From Toxonevra muliebris (taxonomy: Eukaryota > Arthropoda > Insecta > Diptera > Pallopteridae): a stretch of DNA of 64,000 nt. Positions 1 to 10,574 of this stretch are shown here, piece after piece (the first letter of the stretch is position 1; each line of letters opens with the position of its first letter). Under the pieces are notes generated by a model. That model made no database searches and was not told the origin of the DNA. It was given only the letters and a program-made list of their open reading frames with translations. A program made the translations under genes and the position numbers. Location: positions 97,147,235 through 97,211,234 of the forward strand of contig OY829326.1 in assembly GCA_963691655.1 (NCBI GenBank). Direction: 5' to 3'.

Positions 1-55
1 GCCGAGAGCAACGGGCCAAAAATGGCTACAAGCGCTCGGCTTACTACCTTCGAAA

Positions 56-850
56 ATGAGGGCAAAAGATCCTTCTTCCTTTACAAAAAGGGAGAAGAAT
101 GTTATCAAGAAGCACGAGAAGGTTGTGGCAAAGTTCGAGAAAAATAACGCAACTTCCTCCTCGTGTCAAAAGGAGAAGCCAACGGTCCAGGCCACAGGTG
201 GAAGCGTTATCATGCCACCAATGCCTAAGTCCACAGGCTCTCCAAAAAGGGAACAGAGTTCCTCATCGGGCAAGGATCTGAAAAGAGTCCGATGAGGTTA
301 CTCCAAGGGAGTCGAAAAAGCCGAAACCTTCGGCCTCCTTCGACTCTCCGATGTAGCTACAAGTAGCCATTATCGACAACGTCAACCCTGATGGGAAGAT
401 AACGCCGGAGAACTGGCTACTTGTAGTAGCTAAGCTGATGGAAGAGATGCTCAGGGCTGACAGTGAGGAGCTAGTTTTCGATGGGGCTGGCTGGCAGAAG
501 GGTGTTAAGGTTGTTGGTTGCAGCAACATGAAATCCTTAGATTTCTTAAAGCGTGCAATTAGCAGCCTTGAAGAACTCTGGCAGGGGGCCCGTTTGGAAG
601 TAGTTCCTCGCTCTCGGCTTCCGGTTCTGCCGATAGTATCAGTGTGGATTCCTCCTCCAGTTCTGATCCATACTGAAACTTATTGGGCGTCAAAACCAGA
701 CGCTTAGTACATCGGAGTGGCAGGTTGTCTCTATGACTCCCTGCAAAATTGGAGTGGGTAGTGATGCACTGATCTCAGTAGATCAGGCGTCATTTACCAA
801 ACTAAGGAGCTGCGAGGGCAGCATCAGGTTCGGGTTAGGCACCCTAAAGG
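56..850 (+). pseudogene. LINE ORF1 (gag-like) remnant
   Basis: Frameshifted reading frames upstream of the endonuclease. A Lys/Glu/Ser-rich stretch (56-295) is followed by pieces near 360-710 and 715-850 that look like the conserved part of LOA ORF1, including the IRFGLGTL motif near 826-849. No single frame is open throughout. The start is beyond the left edge. The assignment rests mainly on position before ORF2 and on that motif. Confidence 0.5.
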
Positions 851-853
851 CTC

Positions 854-3800
854 GTGTTCCTGGTGGGTCACAAATCAACAGGGAAGAAGCTGGAAGTGGT
901 GCAAATTAATTTGCACCACTCCACTTCAGCCTCTCTCGACCTGATGAAGTTCATCGCAGAAAATGGGGTGGACGTAGCTCTGGTTCAAGAACCCTGGCTT
1001 GTAAGAAGCAGGGTTGACGGACTAGGGCTAAGCGGCTATCGCCTTTATGTTCCACCAACCCAAGGTAAGATAAGAACCTGTATAGTTTCCAAGAAAAGTA
1101 TTAATCTTTTTCTTTTAACTCCCTACAGCACTGGAGACCTCACAACGGTGGTATGCGAACACAGGCACAAGCGTAGCTTGTTGCTAACGTCCGCATACTT
1201 CCCATATGATGAGGAAGGCCCACCCCCACAATCAATCTGGCAACTGGACGAATATGCGGAGTCACGCGGATTGGACTTTGTGGCTGGCTGTGACGCAAAT
1301 GGTCACACTGAACTTTGGGGCAGCTCTGATACTAACAGTAGAGGTAAGTCCATTTTTGATTATATTCTTTCCACTAACCTAACTATATGCAACAAGGGTA
1401 ATCAACCAACGTTTCGTAACAGGGTTAGGAAAGAAGTCATTGATATAACGTTGGCTACAGATTCCAATACTATTAGGGTTGATAATTGGAATCCCAAAAG
1501 AGCGAACTGGTCTGAATTTTCAATAACGGCTTCCCAAAAGCTTGCATCGACGAAAGTCAAAGTTGGCCAAGGGAATGCTAACATTGACAAAGCAGTAGAA
1601 CGGCTGACAGCGATATTGAATAAATCTTTTGAACTATGTTGTCCGCAAACTAGGGCACGATCTAAACCAAAAACGGTTTGGTGGAACGCAGAGTTTGGAC
1701 AACTTAGAGTGAAATCAAGGAGACTCTTTAACAAGGCTAAGCTTAGTCGACTACAAGCGGATTGGAATAAGTATAGGGACAGTTTTAATGAAAATCAGAT
1801 GGCAAATCTTGTCCGGGCATCAAGGACTGACGTCTTGGATATCGTAAATAGGGAAAAAGTCGCCTGGGCCATAAATTCATTCAACCCGCTTAAATCAGCG
1901 GGACCGGATGGAATTATACCAGCCATGCTACAACATTCTCTTGAGAGCGTGGGGCCTCATCTAGTGGAAATCTTTTCAATATGTCTAACAGATGGGTATG
2001 TGCCAAAGATTTGGAGAGAGGTCAGGGTGGTTTTCATTCCAAAAGCAGGAAAACTAAATTACTCTACTGCAAAAGATTATAGGCCGATAAGTCTCTCATC
2101 GTTTATTTTAAAAACACTTGAGAGGATAATTTACGTATATATATGAGGGGCTATCAGCATTCACACAATGGACATTGCGCAACACGCATACCGCAAAGGT
2201 AGATCAGTGGATAGCGCTCTTCATGAGGTTATTGGTATCATTGAGAAGTCTTTAGATTTTAAGGAGTACACTTTAGTAAGTTTCCTTGACATTGAAGGAG
2301 CTTTCAATAATGTAAACACGGAAGCCATCTGTAAGGCGTTGACGGATCATGGAGTTAAGGGTTTCATAGTGGCATGGATTAGAACAATGCTGAAAGGCAA
2401 AGGCATTAACGCTGCTATGGGTACTGGCTCCGTGAGTAAGAAGACTACAAGGGGAACTCCGCAAGGAGGGGTGTTGTCACCCCTCCTATGGCTAGTAGTA
2501 GTTAATGAGATTTTACGAACTTTCAAGGAAAAGAGAACGAGGGTTGTAGCCTACGCTGACGACATAGCAATATTAATCCCTGACACATTCTTGTCGACGA
2601 TTAGTGAGCTTATGGAAACAGCACTTGGCGAAATTTCCGACTGGGCTAGACGGCATGGTTTAGCAGTTAATCCTGCTAAGATTGAGCTAGTCTTGTTCAC
2701 GAGGAAAACAAAAATACCTAATTTTTCCTTACCAAAGATGGTTGGAGTGACACTGAATCTCTCTTCGGAAGCAAGGTATCTCGATACCATTCTGGATTCG
2801 AAACTTAATTGGAGAAGGAATATCGATGAAGGGACAGGCTGCATACTATTCCTGTAAAAGGACCTTTGGGAACAGATGGGGATTGTCGCTGTACGTTAGA
2901 GCAACCAAGCTCGCATGGGGAGACTTGTCAGCCTGGGGATCACAGGGACTGTAAATAGTGCACCTCAGGAAGGCCTGAATATGATATTTCATCTCTTACC
3001 GGTACAGATGTTTGTTCAAGGCTGTGCCGCAAAGGACTAAGACTAAAAGACTAAGATAATCCAACGTGTGGAGATCAGCAAACTATATTACTTCAAATTT
3101 AGATTTTATTACTAGAATTCCAACTCTATATCCAACCAGGGAAGACTGGGAGTCGGGTTCGGTAACAGGTAATGCTGGTATTACCATTTTTACCGATGGC
3201 TCAAAGATGGAGAATGGAACTGGAGCTGGTCTCTACTCCGAAGACCTACAGCTAAGGTGGTTGTATCGTCTTCCTGACAGCTGCAGCGTTTTTCAGTCAG
3301 AGATTTTTGCTATTGAGAAAGCAGCTCGACTTCTACAAGACAGTACGATTCCGATTTCTAATATCACTATCTTTACTGACAGTCTGGCTGCAATGAAGGC
3401 AGCAGAATCCAAAATAGTTAAATCGAAGATTGTAAAGAAATGTCGTGCTTCACTGATGGCCATTGAGCACCACAAGGTCACTCTCTGCTGAGTTCCTGTG
3501 CATAGCAATATTGAAGGGAACGAAATAGCAGATGAAATGGCCAGAAGGGGCTCTAAAATGGGCATCAACGATGCGGATACCTCTATACAATCTCCAATGT
3601 GTGAACTATTTAGGAAAATAGACGAGTACAACATAGCGGTGTCAAATGACGCTTGAACTAACCTAGATGACTGTATAGTTTCACGGGCCTTGTGGCCAAG
3701 GTTAGATAGGAAGAGGACAAATGTCCTCTTAGGGCACAACAAATCTGCAGTACGTCTGCTCACAGGAGTCATAACTGGACATTGTGCTATTGCACCTATT

Positions 3801-4022
3801 GCTTCAACAGTGGCGCATTCCAACGAGCGGACTCTGCAGAAGTTGTCATGATGAAGAAGAGGCAGAATCGATTCTTCACTTTCTATGTCAATGTCCAAGG
3901 CTGCAGATGAGCAGACTCCAACAGATAATGAAAGTGGAACTATTGGATCTTCTTAACTTCATCTGGAGAACCAAATGGTTCAATAAAGACATTACCTGGA
4001 CTGCTGACGGAAACCGTGGTTA
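854..4022 (+). pseudogene. LINE ORF2: endonuclease, reverse transcriptase, RNase H (broken)
   Basis: The first open part (854-2146) holds the endonuclease: VALVQEPWL with the catalytic Glu, GCDANGHTELWG and VIDITLAT. The usual SDH near its end is replaced by WSEF. The same part enters the reverse transcriptase (SAGPDGI, KDYRPISL). A frameshift around 2140-2165 moves the frame to 2168-2857, which has FLDIEGAFNN, GTPQGGVLSPLLW and YADD (2552-2563). The thumb and connection region at 2860-3065 is disrupted. RNase H follows at 3066-3491 (FTDGSKM, FQSEIFAIEKA), then a Cys-rich end near 3830-3900 (CRSC...HFLC). At least three frame breaks rule out activity. Confidence 0.85.
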
Positions 4023-4164
4023 GAGACGTGCCTCATCCGGGCAATTAAATGAGGGCAATCACAATGGACAATTAAGCCTCCGAGTGGAAGTGCGATTTTA
4101 TATATATATATACATTTGCACACGCCTTCCAAACCCAACCTAACCTAATGGACTTGAACATTTT

Positions 4165-4336
4165 TCCAATTCCATTACCTAGGAATCTAAAAATTGTTAT
4201 TACCGATTACAATTCCTTGTAATGGAATTGAAACTTTTATCGATTCCATTACCAAGGAATTGAAAACAATAAAGTACCAATTACAATTCCTTTTAATTGG
4301 AATTGGGATTGTAATGTAATTGAATTTACCCAGCTC
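4165..4336. repeat. Dispersed short repeat, copy A
   Basis: About 170 bp built from ATTCCATTAC / GTAATGGAATTG blocks that can fold back on themselves. A second copy at 29181-29343 matches over nearly the whole length. One end reads CAGAGCTGGGTAAATTC on the minus strand, which looks like the terminus of a hAT-type MITE. No coding capacity. Confidence 0.65.
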
Positions 4337-4812
4337 TGTTTGCAAGCAACCAAATTCAAGAGAATGAGAAAATATTCACTCACGAAAAGAAAAATATCAC
4401 AAAAAGTACGCGAACGGAAATTTGCAAGTTATTAGAAACAGCTGATTGTAAGCAGAAATGTTGAAAAATTGGAACTAGCCGATATAGAAAAGAAGACGAA
4501 ACTTGAAGGGAGATGTTCAAATTATTAAAATTAACTAATAACGATATTTCCTTACTTCTTGATATTTATTATTTTAAACTGATATGCAAAAATATAATGA
4601 TAGAGTATTTTTTATTATTATGTTCCAAAAAATTTAATCATAGGTATATTTTTCAATCACTCTACATTGTTCCGAACGACAAAGCATTGTGGTACCTAAC
4701 CAAAGTGTCATTAAACCTGTTTACCTTCTGTTTTCGGCAGAAACTCTTACTGTGCCGACTTAGGACCACTCTTCCCTATCTATATATGTAGTAGCAGTAG
4801 TAATAAACTTAC

Positions 4813-7502
4813 CAGATCGCAGCAAACGCCAAATCTGGTTTTCAAATAAAATGGTGTACCACACGCCACCAACATACCATTATTTAATACTACAATACGA
4901 TCTGCAATTACCATAGCTTCATCGGTTGAAAAGGTTGTTACAATAATAGCTCTATCTGGTTTCTCCTTTTGCAAAATGCTCCAATACAAACGCTGCTCCT
5001 GGCTGCGCATATGCAATGTGGGCTCATCGAGCAGTATTACTGGAGTGTCACATGCCAACGTGCAACATAAGGCCACAATACGTTTTTGTTCAAAAGTCAA
5101 ATTCTTTACAAATAAATCTTTTCGACCAAAAATCGGTTTCATCACATCTAACCATTTATCCACCTCTATATTGATTTTGATCGGGTCTGCAACCTCCATT
5201 TTTATACTTACATAATATTTCAGAGTCTCTTTTGTTGTTAGTAAATCAAATAATGGATTATTCGGCATGGATACATCCATAATGCTGCGTGCTTCAACCC
5301 AATTCAAATGAATGTCTTGCTTTTTAAAGTCGATTGAACCGCTATGTGGTTCTCTCCAGCCAGTCATTAAACTTATTAAAGTCGTTTTGCCAGAGCCGTG
5401 TGGACCCAATATTACAGAAATCTCACCGTGGAAGAAACGAGTTGATATATTTTTCAATTGCTCCTCGTCTGAGTTACTCTTCTCAGTACAGATATTTTTA
5501 AGCCTCACAAGCTCAATGCCTTTCAATGGACCATATTCGAAATTCGACCAACTTGGTGAATCTAATAATGTTATAGTTTTCTTCTTCTTCTTCTTCTTAT
5601 TGGTATTGAAAAAACAATTTTCAATCTTTTTCCAAATTGCATATACGCCAAAAAAATTCAATGGCCTAGTTCCCATATAACGTCCAGAATTAAGTGATTG
5701 AATTACAGCGATTAGAAATAGATGCCAAAATATATTGAGACAGATGACTCCCATGAAATATGAAAAATCTGCTGAACTATGATTCATAGCCTTCAGATAA
5801 TGCATACCAAAGCCGAAGGCATTATTAAAAAACAACACAAACGTGATGATCATAGATGTTGCTCTGATATTTTCATTATATTCTAAAACGACGGAAAATA
5901 AGCTATAACACGATAGCCATAAAACCAAGCCAAACAAAACCGAATTTATCGCAATTACAAATAGCGATACGATAACAATGGCGCACACAATCAACGCTAT
6001 ACTGTTTAGGACCAGAAAGCTGAATAGTTCAAGGAAACCAGTTTTGCGAAAAATGCCGCTAGATATGTCTGAAGTCCATGTAATCTAAGTATAAAAAAGC
6101 ATGCAGTGAAAATGAGATTATGTAAGTCACTACTAATTACTTTGTGCAGATATGAATACCTTAACCATTATTATTATGATTACATCCAGAATAAGAAAGT
6201 GAAGAAACGATATCACAAAGTGAGAGAACCAATATCTCGGAAGACTACAACCGTATTTCCAATGATGGGCCAATATGTTCTCTTCTCTTTCGCGTGCATA
6301 TTTCTATGAATTAAATAGATTTATTTTAATGGCTTACAATGAGTCCGGTCCACTATTAACCAACACTCACCCAAATTAAATTCAGGAACGGTAAAAGAAA
6401 CGTAAAATAATATAGAAATACTAATAAATTTGAGTTACTCTGTAATTTACAGATCTCCTTGTTTGTGTGATAGCGAAATGCCTTTAATTCAATTTTTGGT
6501 AAATTATCTGCATTCATTTTCAACTCATTTCTATACCATTCTAAAAATATTTGATGTTGCAATTGTAAGAATCCCTCACGTATATACAAATCAGTTTGGA
6601 TACCCTCTTTCGTGTCATCAGCATCGAGCGTTAGCACACCACTGCAGCGTGTAACCCAATGTTTATCATGTATATTAGTTTTTCCAAATGTACGAAACGC
6701 GCTCGGAAATCGTATGATAATATTAAATTTTTTAAGTGCGTCATTGGATGGGCCTTCGCCGGGCGGGCCTTTGGGTTTATTTGTAGGGCCAGCTTCACCA
6801 CCAGCAGGGGGATCTTGTCTTCGTATACGTCCAGGTCCAGGTTCAGTCACTTCTTTCACTTCTTCAACTACTTTTTCAGTTGTTGTAATTTTGGCGGCTT
6901 CAGTTGGAACAGTAGGAGCGACGATAATTTTTTTATTTTTTTTTGACGGCAATGCCACAGCTGCTAACATCTTTAACTTATTGAATTTGTCTTCCATTTC
7001 AGTTTCATTGGGATATACTTTAATATATGTCAAATTAAATGTCTTCTTTACGTTTTCCATGATTTTCTTAGCGTAATCCTCATTTGGAGTATATGCCAGT
7101 CCAAATTTTATACTCTGCAATTCTAGTGCTTTTCTATAAAAAAATGAAAATTAATGCGCGAATAAAATATGGAAAAATTACATATTGTTTATAAAGAAAT
7201 AAGCTGCAATATTTTTTGCCATTCTTACTCTACCACACTGCACAAATGGCAAAAAAGATTGTAACTATTATAATTTTTACTCACTTAAAATCATCAAGAT
7301 CATTTAGCGTCTTGGCATCATAAAATTTTGTCTTTTCCGCTTCATGAGCCTCCAATTCGTAGCTTGTTGACTCTGCTATCGGATTTATTATTACAATCAA
7401 ATATATTATTAGTAAGACTATTACTTCAGCAAGGATTTTGTGCCATGAACGCAGTTCTACTGTCAAATTTTTGGCCACAAGAGTTTTCAGCGACATCGGC
7501 AT
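4813..7502 (-). CDS. ABCA-type ABC transporter, N-terminal half (partial, 4 exons)
   Basis: Exons on the minus strand: 7502-7285, 7133-6371, 6303-6160 and 6084-4813. All join in frame through GT-AG introns to give 799 residues. A GTAAGT donor at 4812 shows the gene continues, so the second half (ABCA proteins are typically about 1,600 residues) is off the window or lost. Content: first membrane helix (residues ~20-40), a large extracellular loop with a Pro/Gly-rich insert, a membrane block from ~310 on, then nucleotide-binding domain 1. Walker A is GPHGSGKTT (~602-610) and Walker B is VILLDEPT (~724-731). The signature is LTFEQ instead of LSGGQ, the Q-loop lacks Gln (SMPNNPLFD), and the switch His is Phe (TTFSTDEA). 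A CTT repeat encodes a Lys run before the domain. It is likely a membrane lipid or sterol transporter paralogue; the substrate is unknown. ATG 7502 was chosen because it precedes the family-like N terminus; ATG 7496 is the alternative. Confidence 0.85.
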
Positions 7503-8084
7503 CCTGAGCGTTGTGAACCAGTATCTACAAAAACTGGTTTTAAACTGAAATATTTGCAATAGAAGGCTAATATAATGATAATATTATTTAAGTCTATTTT
7601 TATAACGTTGGATAAGTTCCTCACTATTTAAAACAACTACTACTATTATGGCATATCGCCCATTGAGGTACGAGTTGTACTTGTAAACGAATAGAAGAAA
7701 CCTGTAGTTTTATGCCGAAACCGAACAGCGAAGTGAAGCTTTCTTAGCCGGATCGAGAAATTTGGGTGCAAGAGATACTTATGACAGAACAACGTCTGCG
7801 CGGGAAAAATTCGCCCACAGCCACACCCACCTTCTATACAACCAGAAATTTTGGTACAGGAGATGATGATTATGTCAATAAAACATCTGTGGGCAAAAGT
7901 GGCGAAAATCCGCCCACTGTCAATTTTTAAATGTATCTTATCAAAATCAACTTCAAACAAAATTTGATTTCATGAAAAATCTGGCACTTTTCATTAACAG
8001 GAAAGTACAAAATTAATATAAGGAAACATTCAATTATGAACAGCGTCTTTAACTGTATCATCCACTTCGAGATATTTCTTAGGC
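7503..8084. other. Upstream region of the ABCA gene, no gene seen
   Basis: AT-rich DNA before the presumed ABCA start. A TTTTTGTAG acceptor-like site lies about 20 bases upstream of the ATG, so a non-coding first exon further right is possible. Open frames here lack domain content or splice support. Confidence 0.4.
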
Positions 8085-8175
8085 AGGTGTTGCACGATCA
8101 ATGTTTTGCTGTGAATATTATTCTGTTTTTACTCTCGCCTCAATGTTTTGTTTGATGCTCTGTTATAGTGCGGAC
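8085..8175. repeat. Fragment of the TIR element found at 17.1-18.2 kb
   Basis: Contains ATCAATGTTTTGCTGT, then an ACTCTC-rich stretch and TGTTTTGTTTGATGCTCTG. These match in order the left end of the element at 17515-17600. Only the terminal ~90 bp is recognisable; the element is truncated here. Confidence 0.55.
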
Positions 8176-8936
8176 ACTCGAGAGTGAATTTCAGGCAAAT
8201 TAAGCATTTCGTCGAAATGCGTCTGAAATTGCGGAATTTCGCCATACAAAAACTGTCAAAGGAAATTCTGCATTTCAGGCGTAACAACAGGAAAGTTTTA
8301 AGATCTATTAGGTACATTTTTTTAGACATTTTGGATTTTGTTTTCATAAAAGCTGCTCTTGTAATATTTATTAGGTGAAAAAATACAATAATTAAGTCGG
8401 AGAGTAACTCATTGTCATTCCTTCAATTATCCATAATTGCTACATAAATTCTTGGTGTTCAAATCCAATTGAAAGGCAAAATTTTTATTAATTTTTATTT
8501 ATACATAACACACACAAAAATTCTTCTCCAAACTTATACAGTATTCCCCGCTTATAAGTATTTCACGTTTAGTAGCACCATCATTTGTGTAATTTACTTT
8601 CCAGTAAATTACGAAATTTTTGACACCATTAGTATTTTCCGAATAAAATTGTTCAATATCTTGCACAATACTACTTCAACTTAACCACAATATTAAGTCC
8701 AAAATAACTCTCTTTTTTAAATACGCTACTTTAAAAAAATATTAAATTAAGATTAGATACATGCATACATAAGTATGGACTTATCTAGTTATGATTACAT
8801 ATAAGGAGTGAGATCGAAAAAAACTTAACATATATAAAATTCAATAAATTTTATACGGTTGATCTTAGAGTTTTGAATTTTTTTTATTTTATTGATAACA
8901 TTTTACAAATTACAGAAAAATATAACTTTTATAGTT

Positions 8937-9480
8937 CTAACCACTATTTATGAACTCGTGGACCTTTTTTGGTAAGCCTTCCATTAGAGATTTGATAGTT
9001 GTTTCAGACACCTTTTTGGAACAGTTTACCCATCTCCTTTTAAAATCTTCGATATTTTGGGACACCTTTTTTGTGCTCTTTAAGTTTCTTTTCACAAGAG
9101 CCCAATATCTCTCCACTGGGCTTAGCTCCGGACAATTTGGAGGATTGACCTCTCTTGGTACAAAAACTATGTTATTACTTTGGTACCACTCCAGAGCTTT
9201 CTTGCCGTAGTGACATAATGCCAAATGGGGCCAAAAATATGTGGACACATTGTGCTCTCTTATGAAAGGAATAAGTCTTTTTTTCAAACATTCTTTGATG
9301 TATATTTCGGTATTTATAGAACCCACTGTAACAAATGAATTGCTTATTTTGCCGCAACTGCATATAGCTTGCCATACCAGGAATTTTTTAGGAAATTATG
9401 TCTGCTTTTGGATTCCAAATTCTTCTTCGACATACTTTTAAAATTTTATGTTATGTCCGGGAACCTCCTCAAATGTAAAC
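8937..9480 (-). pseudogene. Tc1/mariner-superfamily transposase, C-terminal fragment
   Basis: The minus frame 9326-8937 reads as the end of a transposase: FWPHLALCHYGKKALEWY, then PPNCPELSPVERYWALVKR with the third catalytic acidic residue (Glu of SPVER). The second catalytic Asp, expected in WPDLA, is His. Homology continues upstream through LVWQAICSCGK (9380-9340) after a frame change and into stop-containing sequence to about 9480. The N-terminal half is missing and no inverted repeats were found. Dead copy. Confidence 0.8.
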
Positions 9481-9863
9481 GCAAATTTTCTTGTTCGTTT
9501 CTTTTTTTTTAAATTTTGTTTCTTGATTTTTGCAGCAGAAAGAAAATTTTACACAGGTATGGCGTTATTTCCATTTCGTCTGTTCACAATTATGGCATTA
9601 TTACACTTTTGTTTTGGAAATAAAGCCATGTCGCATATACAGCGTTATTTCCCAATCAAAAATGCAATAAAGCCATTATGGTGTTTTTTCATAAATTCAC
9701 ACGCGGCCGAAATACATTTGATGAAATGAATTTAGACCGCGATCGAAAAATTAAATTAGGCCGCGCGGGCTAAAGTCATTTCGGTTTTGTGGTCTTAATT
9801 CATTTTGAAAATGAATTTAGACCGCCATACAAAATGTGTTGCGGCCTAATCTCCATCCCCCTT

Positions 9864-10032
9864 AAAAAATGAGCACTTAATTTTTAAAAAATAAGCTACA
9901 AGAGGCAAACTTTGAATGCCTATATCTTTTAAAAGCGAACTTTGCAAAACTCTTTTAGGGTTTTGTTACTCTAGACCAGTACTACCAACCTGTTTTGGTT
10001 GCTTCTTCGTTAGAAAAATGTGTTGCACAGTG
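9864..10032. repeat. Dispersed repeat ending in TTGCACAGTG, copy 1
   Basis: A block of about 170 bp with AATGAGCACTT, CAAACTTTGAATGC and CCAGTACTA recurs at 47196-47335 in the same orientation and at 44294-44470 inverted. The terminus (CACTGTGCAACA on the minus strand) looks like a transposon end. Just before it, 9726-9850 contains two direct copies of ATGAATTTAGACCGC. Confidence 0.6.
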
Positions 10033-10574
10033 TAATTATTGCTAAATATTTCGGTCCTAACCATTTGAATACGAAGAGAATCAAAATGAATTATTTAGCA
10101 ACGAAATAAAAGTGTATGGAAGAAAGCGTCAATTGTTATGTATCTTGTTTTTCTTCAAACGCTGCTTTTGTTCTTTTGTATGGCCGTTTTTTTTTGCCTT
10201 ACGCAGCGCCTCCACCTTTTCTGCCCATACCTCGGCTATGAGCCTCTCTTCCCGCACACGCCACAAATTTCTTTTTTTATATTTTCGTTTCTCCATATTA
10301 TTTTATTTATTTATTATATTTAGATACAATATAAAATAGTATAATTAAAGTAAGAGACTGAGTGCTGGCTACCAGGGCCTTCGACTCGAATGATACTTAT
10401 TTCTATAGTTTGATGAATGCAATGAATGAAAAAAATTGAAAAACTTCCGGTGCTAATTTTTTAAATATTATTATATTTATATATATTTTAGATATTTCAT
10501 ATTGCATTGTCTTCCAGTTCTGAACTATATTTTAAATTTCATCGAGAAGTTAGTTAGTTATAATTTCCTTAGAT
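10033..10574. other. Intergenic, no gene seen
   Basis: AT-rich sequence with T-rich runs between two transposon fragments. Small open frames at 10112-10339 are pyrimidine-rich low complexity without recognisable domains. Confidence 0.4.

Larger units (their letters stand above)
1..4150 (+). mobile_element. LOA-type non-LTR retrotransposon (LINE), decayed, 5' end outside window
   Basis: Order on the plus strand: gag-like ORF1 remnants, apurinic-type endonuclease, reverse transcriptase with a YADD box, RNase H, and a terminal Cys-rich segment. The 3' end is an ATCACAATGGAC tract, then a TATATA run and CCTAACCTAACCTA. A reverse transcriptase block containing FLDIEGAFNN plus a downstream RNase H is what I know from LOA/Bilbo-type elements, so the clade call is by recollection of motifs rather than alignment. 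Several frameshifts and a short internal gap make it inactive. It lies in the region where the downstream exons of the neighbouring minus-strand ABCA gene would be expected, so it probably sits in an intron of that gene. Confidence 0.85.

Noticed and set aside
3293..3898. 201-codon minus-strand frame
   Set aside because: Antisense of the LINE RNase H region, whose plus-strand motifs are clear.
4513..4791. 92-codon plus-strand frame between LINE and ABCA exon
   Set aside because: Lys/Leu/Ile-rich composition from AT-rich intron sequence, no homology signal.
6612..7076. 154-codon plus-strand frame rich in Pro/Gly/Ser
   Set aside because: Antisense shadow of the Pro/Gly-rich extracellular loop of the ABCA gene.
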